61,251 nucleotides of DNA, taken from positions 209,685-270,935 of the forward strand of contig PDTX01000003.1 of the NCBI GenBank assembly GCA_002749065.1, read 5' to 3'. Shown here one piece after another: positions 60,963 through 61,251 of this stretch; position 1 is the first letter of the stretch, and each line of letters starts with the position of its first letter. Made by a program: the position numbers and the translations under genes. The DNA comes from Bacteroidia bacterium (lineage in GTDB: Bacteria; Bacteroidota; Bacteroidia; Bacteroidales; CAJPTX01). The notes beneath the pieces are model-generated. The model searched no databases. It was not told where the DNA came from and saw nothing but the letters and a program-made list of their open reading frames with translations.

Positions 60963-61251
60963 ATGGGACGCTCACTCTACGCCATGCGCGCGCTCATCTG
61001 CATGCTGCTGCTCTCCCTGCATTCCTGCAACGACACGGAGCAATTGAAACCATATGAGGGAGATACCACCGAGTTTCAGACCTTCGAGGAGAGGGTCATG
61101 GCCACGCCCGAGCTACGCAATGACACGACCCTGAGGGCTAGGATGGCGGCCTATAAAATCCTCGCTAGGTTTGTGGTAGAGGCGGGTGATAGCGTCCATT
61201 TGAACATCACCCAGGAGGAGGCCGCCAAGCTGGGCGTGCCGAAAATGTGGT
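60963..61251 (+). CDS. Lipoprotein, 3' end outside the window
   Basis: The ATG for MGRSLYAMRALICMLLLSLH gives a lipoprotein signal with lipobox LHSC (Cys about 22), then NDTEQLKPYEGDTTEF and a helical part; at least 96 residues are visible and the frame runs past the last base. It is partial. The promoter upstream is good. No family is recognised from the visible part. It may belong functionally to the ABC exporter locus, which it follows by 98 bases. Confidence 0.75.
   Translation, partial: MGRSLYAMRALICMLLLSLHSCNDTEQLKPYEGDTTEFQTFEERVMATPELRNDTTLRARMAAYKILARFVVEAGDSVHLNITQEEAAKLGVPKMW

Overview
The window comes from a GC-rich member of the Bacteroidetes, most likely the order Bacteroidales. 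The signs are promoters of the Bacteroidetes type (TTTG or TTG, about 19-21 bases, then TAnnTTTG or TAnnTTCG) in front of many genes, many lipoproteins with short lipoboxes, a TonB receptor with an N-terminal carboxypeptidase-regulatory-like domain, an HU-CCDC81/SPOR protein, a DUF4492-cydAB operon and a ThiH/ThiF pair. I cannot name the species. The region reads as chromosome: housekeeping and envelope genes with a few horizontally mobile types (two orphan DNA methyltransferases, an Rpn-like nuclease, a RhuM-like protein). I see no prophage, integrase, IS element, CRISPR array or rRNA.

Layout. 1-1.8 kb (minus): threonine aldolase and exported MsrA. 2-5.9 kb (plus): ABC-F ATPase, RlmB-type rRNA methylase and PdxB in one run. 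6-11.7 kb (minus): two related coiled-coil lipoproteins, RecQ, a low-molecular-weight phosphatase. 11.9-13.1 kb (minus): Rpn/PD-(D/E)XK protein with a 21-bp repeat tract. 13.4-15.6 kb (plus): TonB receptor. 15.7-21.5 kb (minus): sulfatase-modifying-factor-like lipoprotein, a methyltransferase-like protein, LepA, MetG. 21.7-24.5 kb (plus): N6-adenine methyltransferase and threonine deaminase. 24.6-29 kb (minus): operon for an MMPL/RND exporter, a LolA-like protein and an outer-membrane barrel protein. 29.1-29.3 kb (minus): a probable small RNA. 29.4-36.5 kb: DUF6882-like protein, U32 hydroxylase family protein, TPR protein, TadA, superoxide dismutase, ThiH and ThiF. 36.5-43.3 kb: RhuM-like protein, glycosyltransferase, EamA exporter, DusB, YgjP-like metalloprotease, SPOR/HU-CCDC81 protein.

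43.6-61.25 kb: a lipoprotein; the cytochrome bd operon (DUF4492, CydA, CydB and an unlisted 39-residue membrane protein); Ogt; a lipoprotein; a DUF417/RclC-like protein; a Sel1-repeat lipoprotein; tRNA-Gly(GCC); a D-2-hydroxyacid dehydrogenase; an MscS channel; an orphan C5-cytosine methyltransferase; a small membrane protein; a second SUMF1-like lipoprotein with a (CGTTT)9 tract upstream; and an AraC regulator divergent from a two-gene ABC exporter, whose first gene carries a 5' deletion and frameshift. The window ends inside a further lipoprotein gene.

The strongest unexplained signals are the small RNA at 29114-29240 (consensus promoter plus intrinsic terminator, no reading frame), the 39-residue CydX-like peptide at 47446, the pentanucleotide tract upstream of 56193, the AT-rich island with a perfect hairpin inside the N6-methyltransferase gene, the broken ABC exporter gene, and a 21-bp-spaced direct repeat that looks like the AraC operator.
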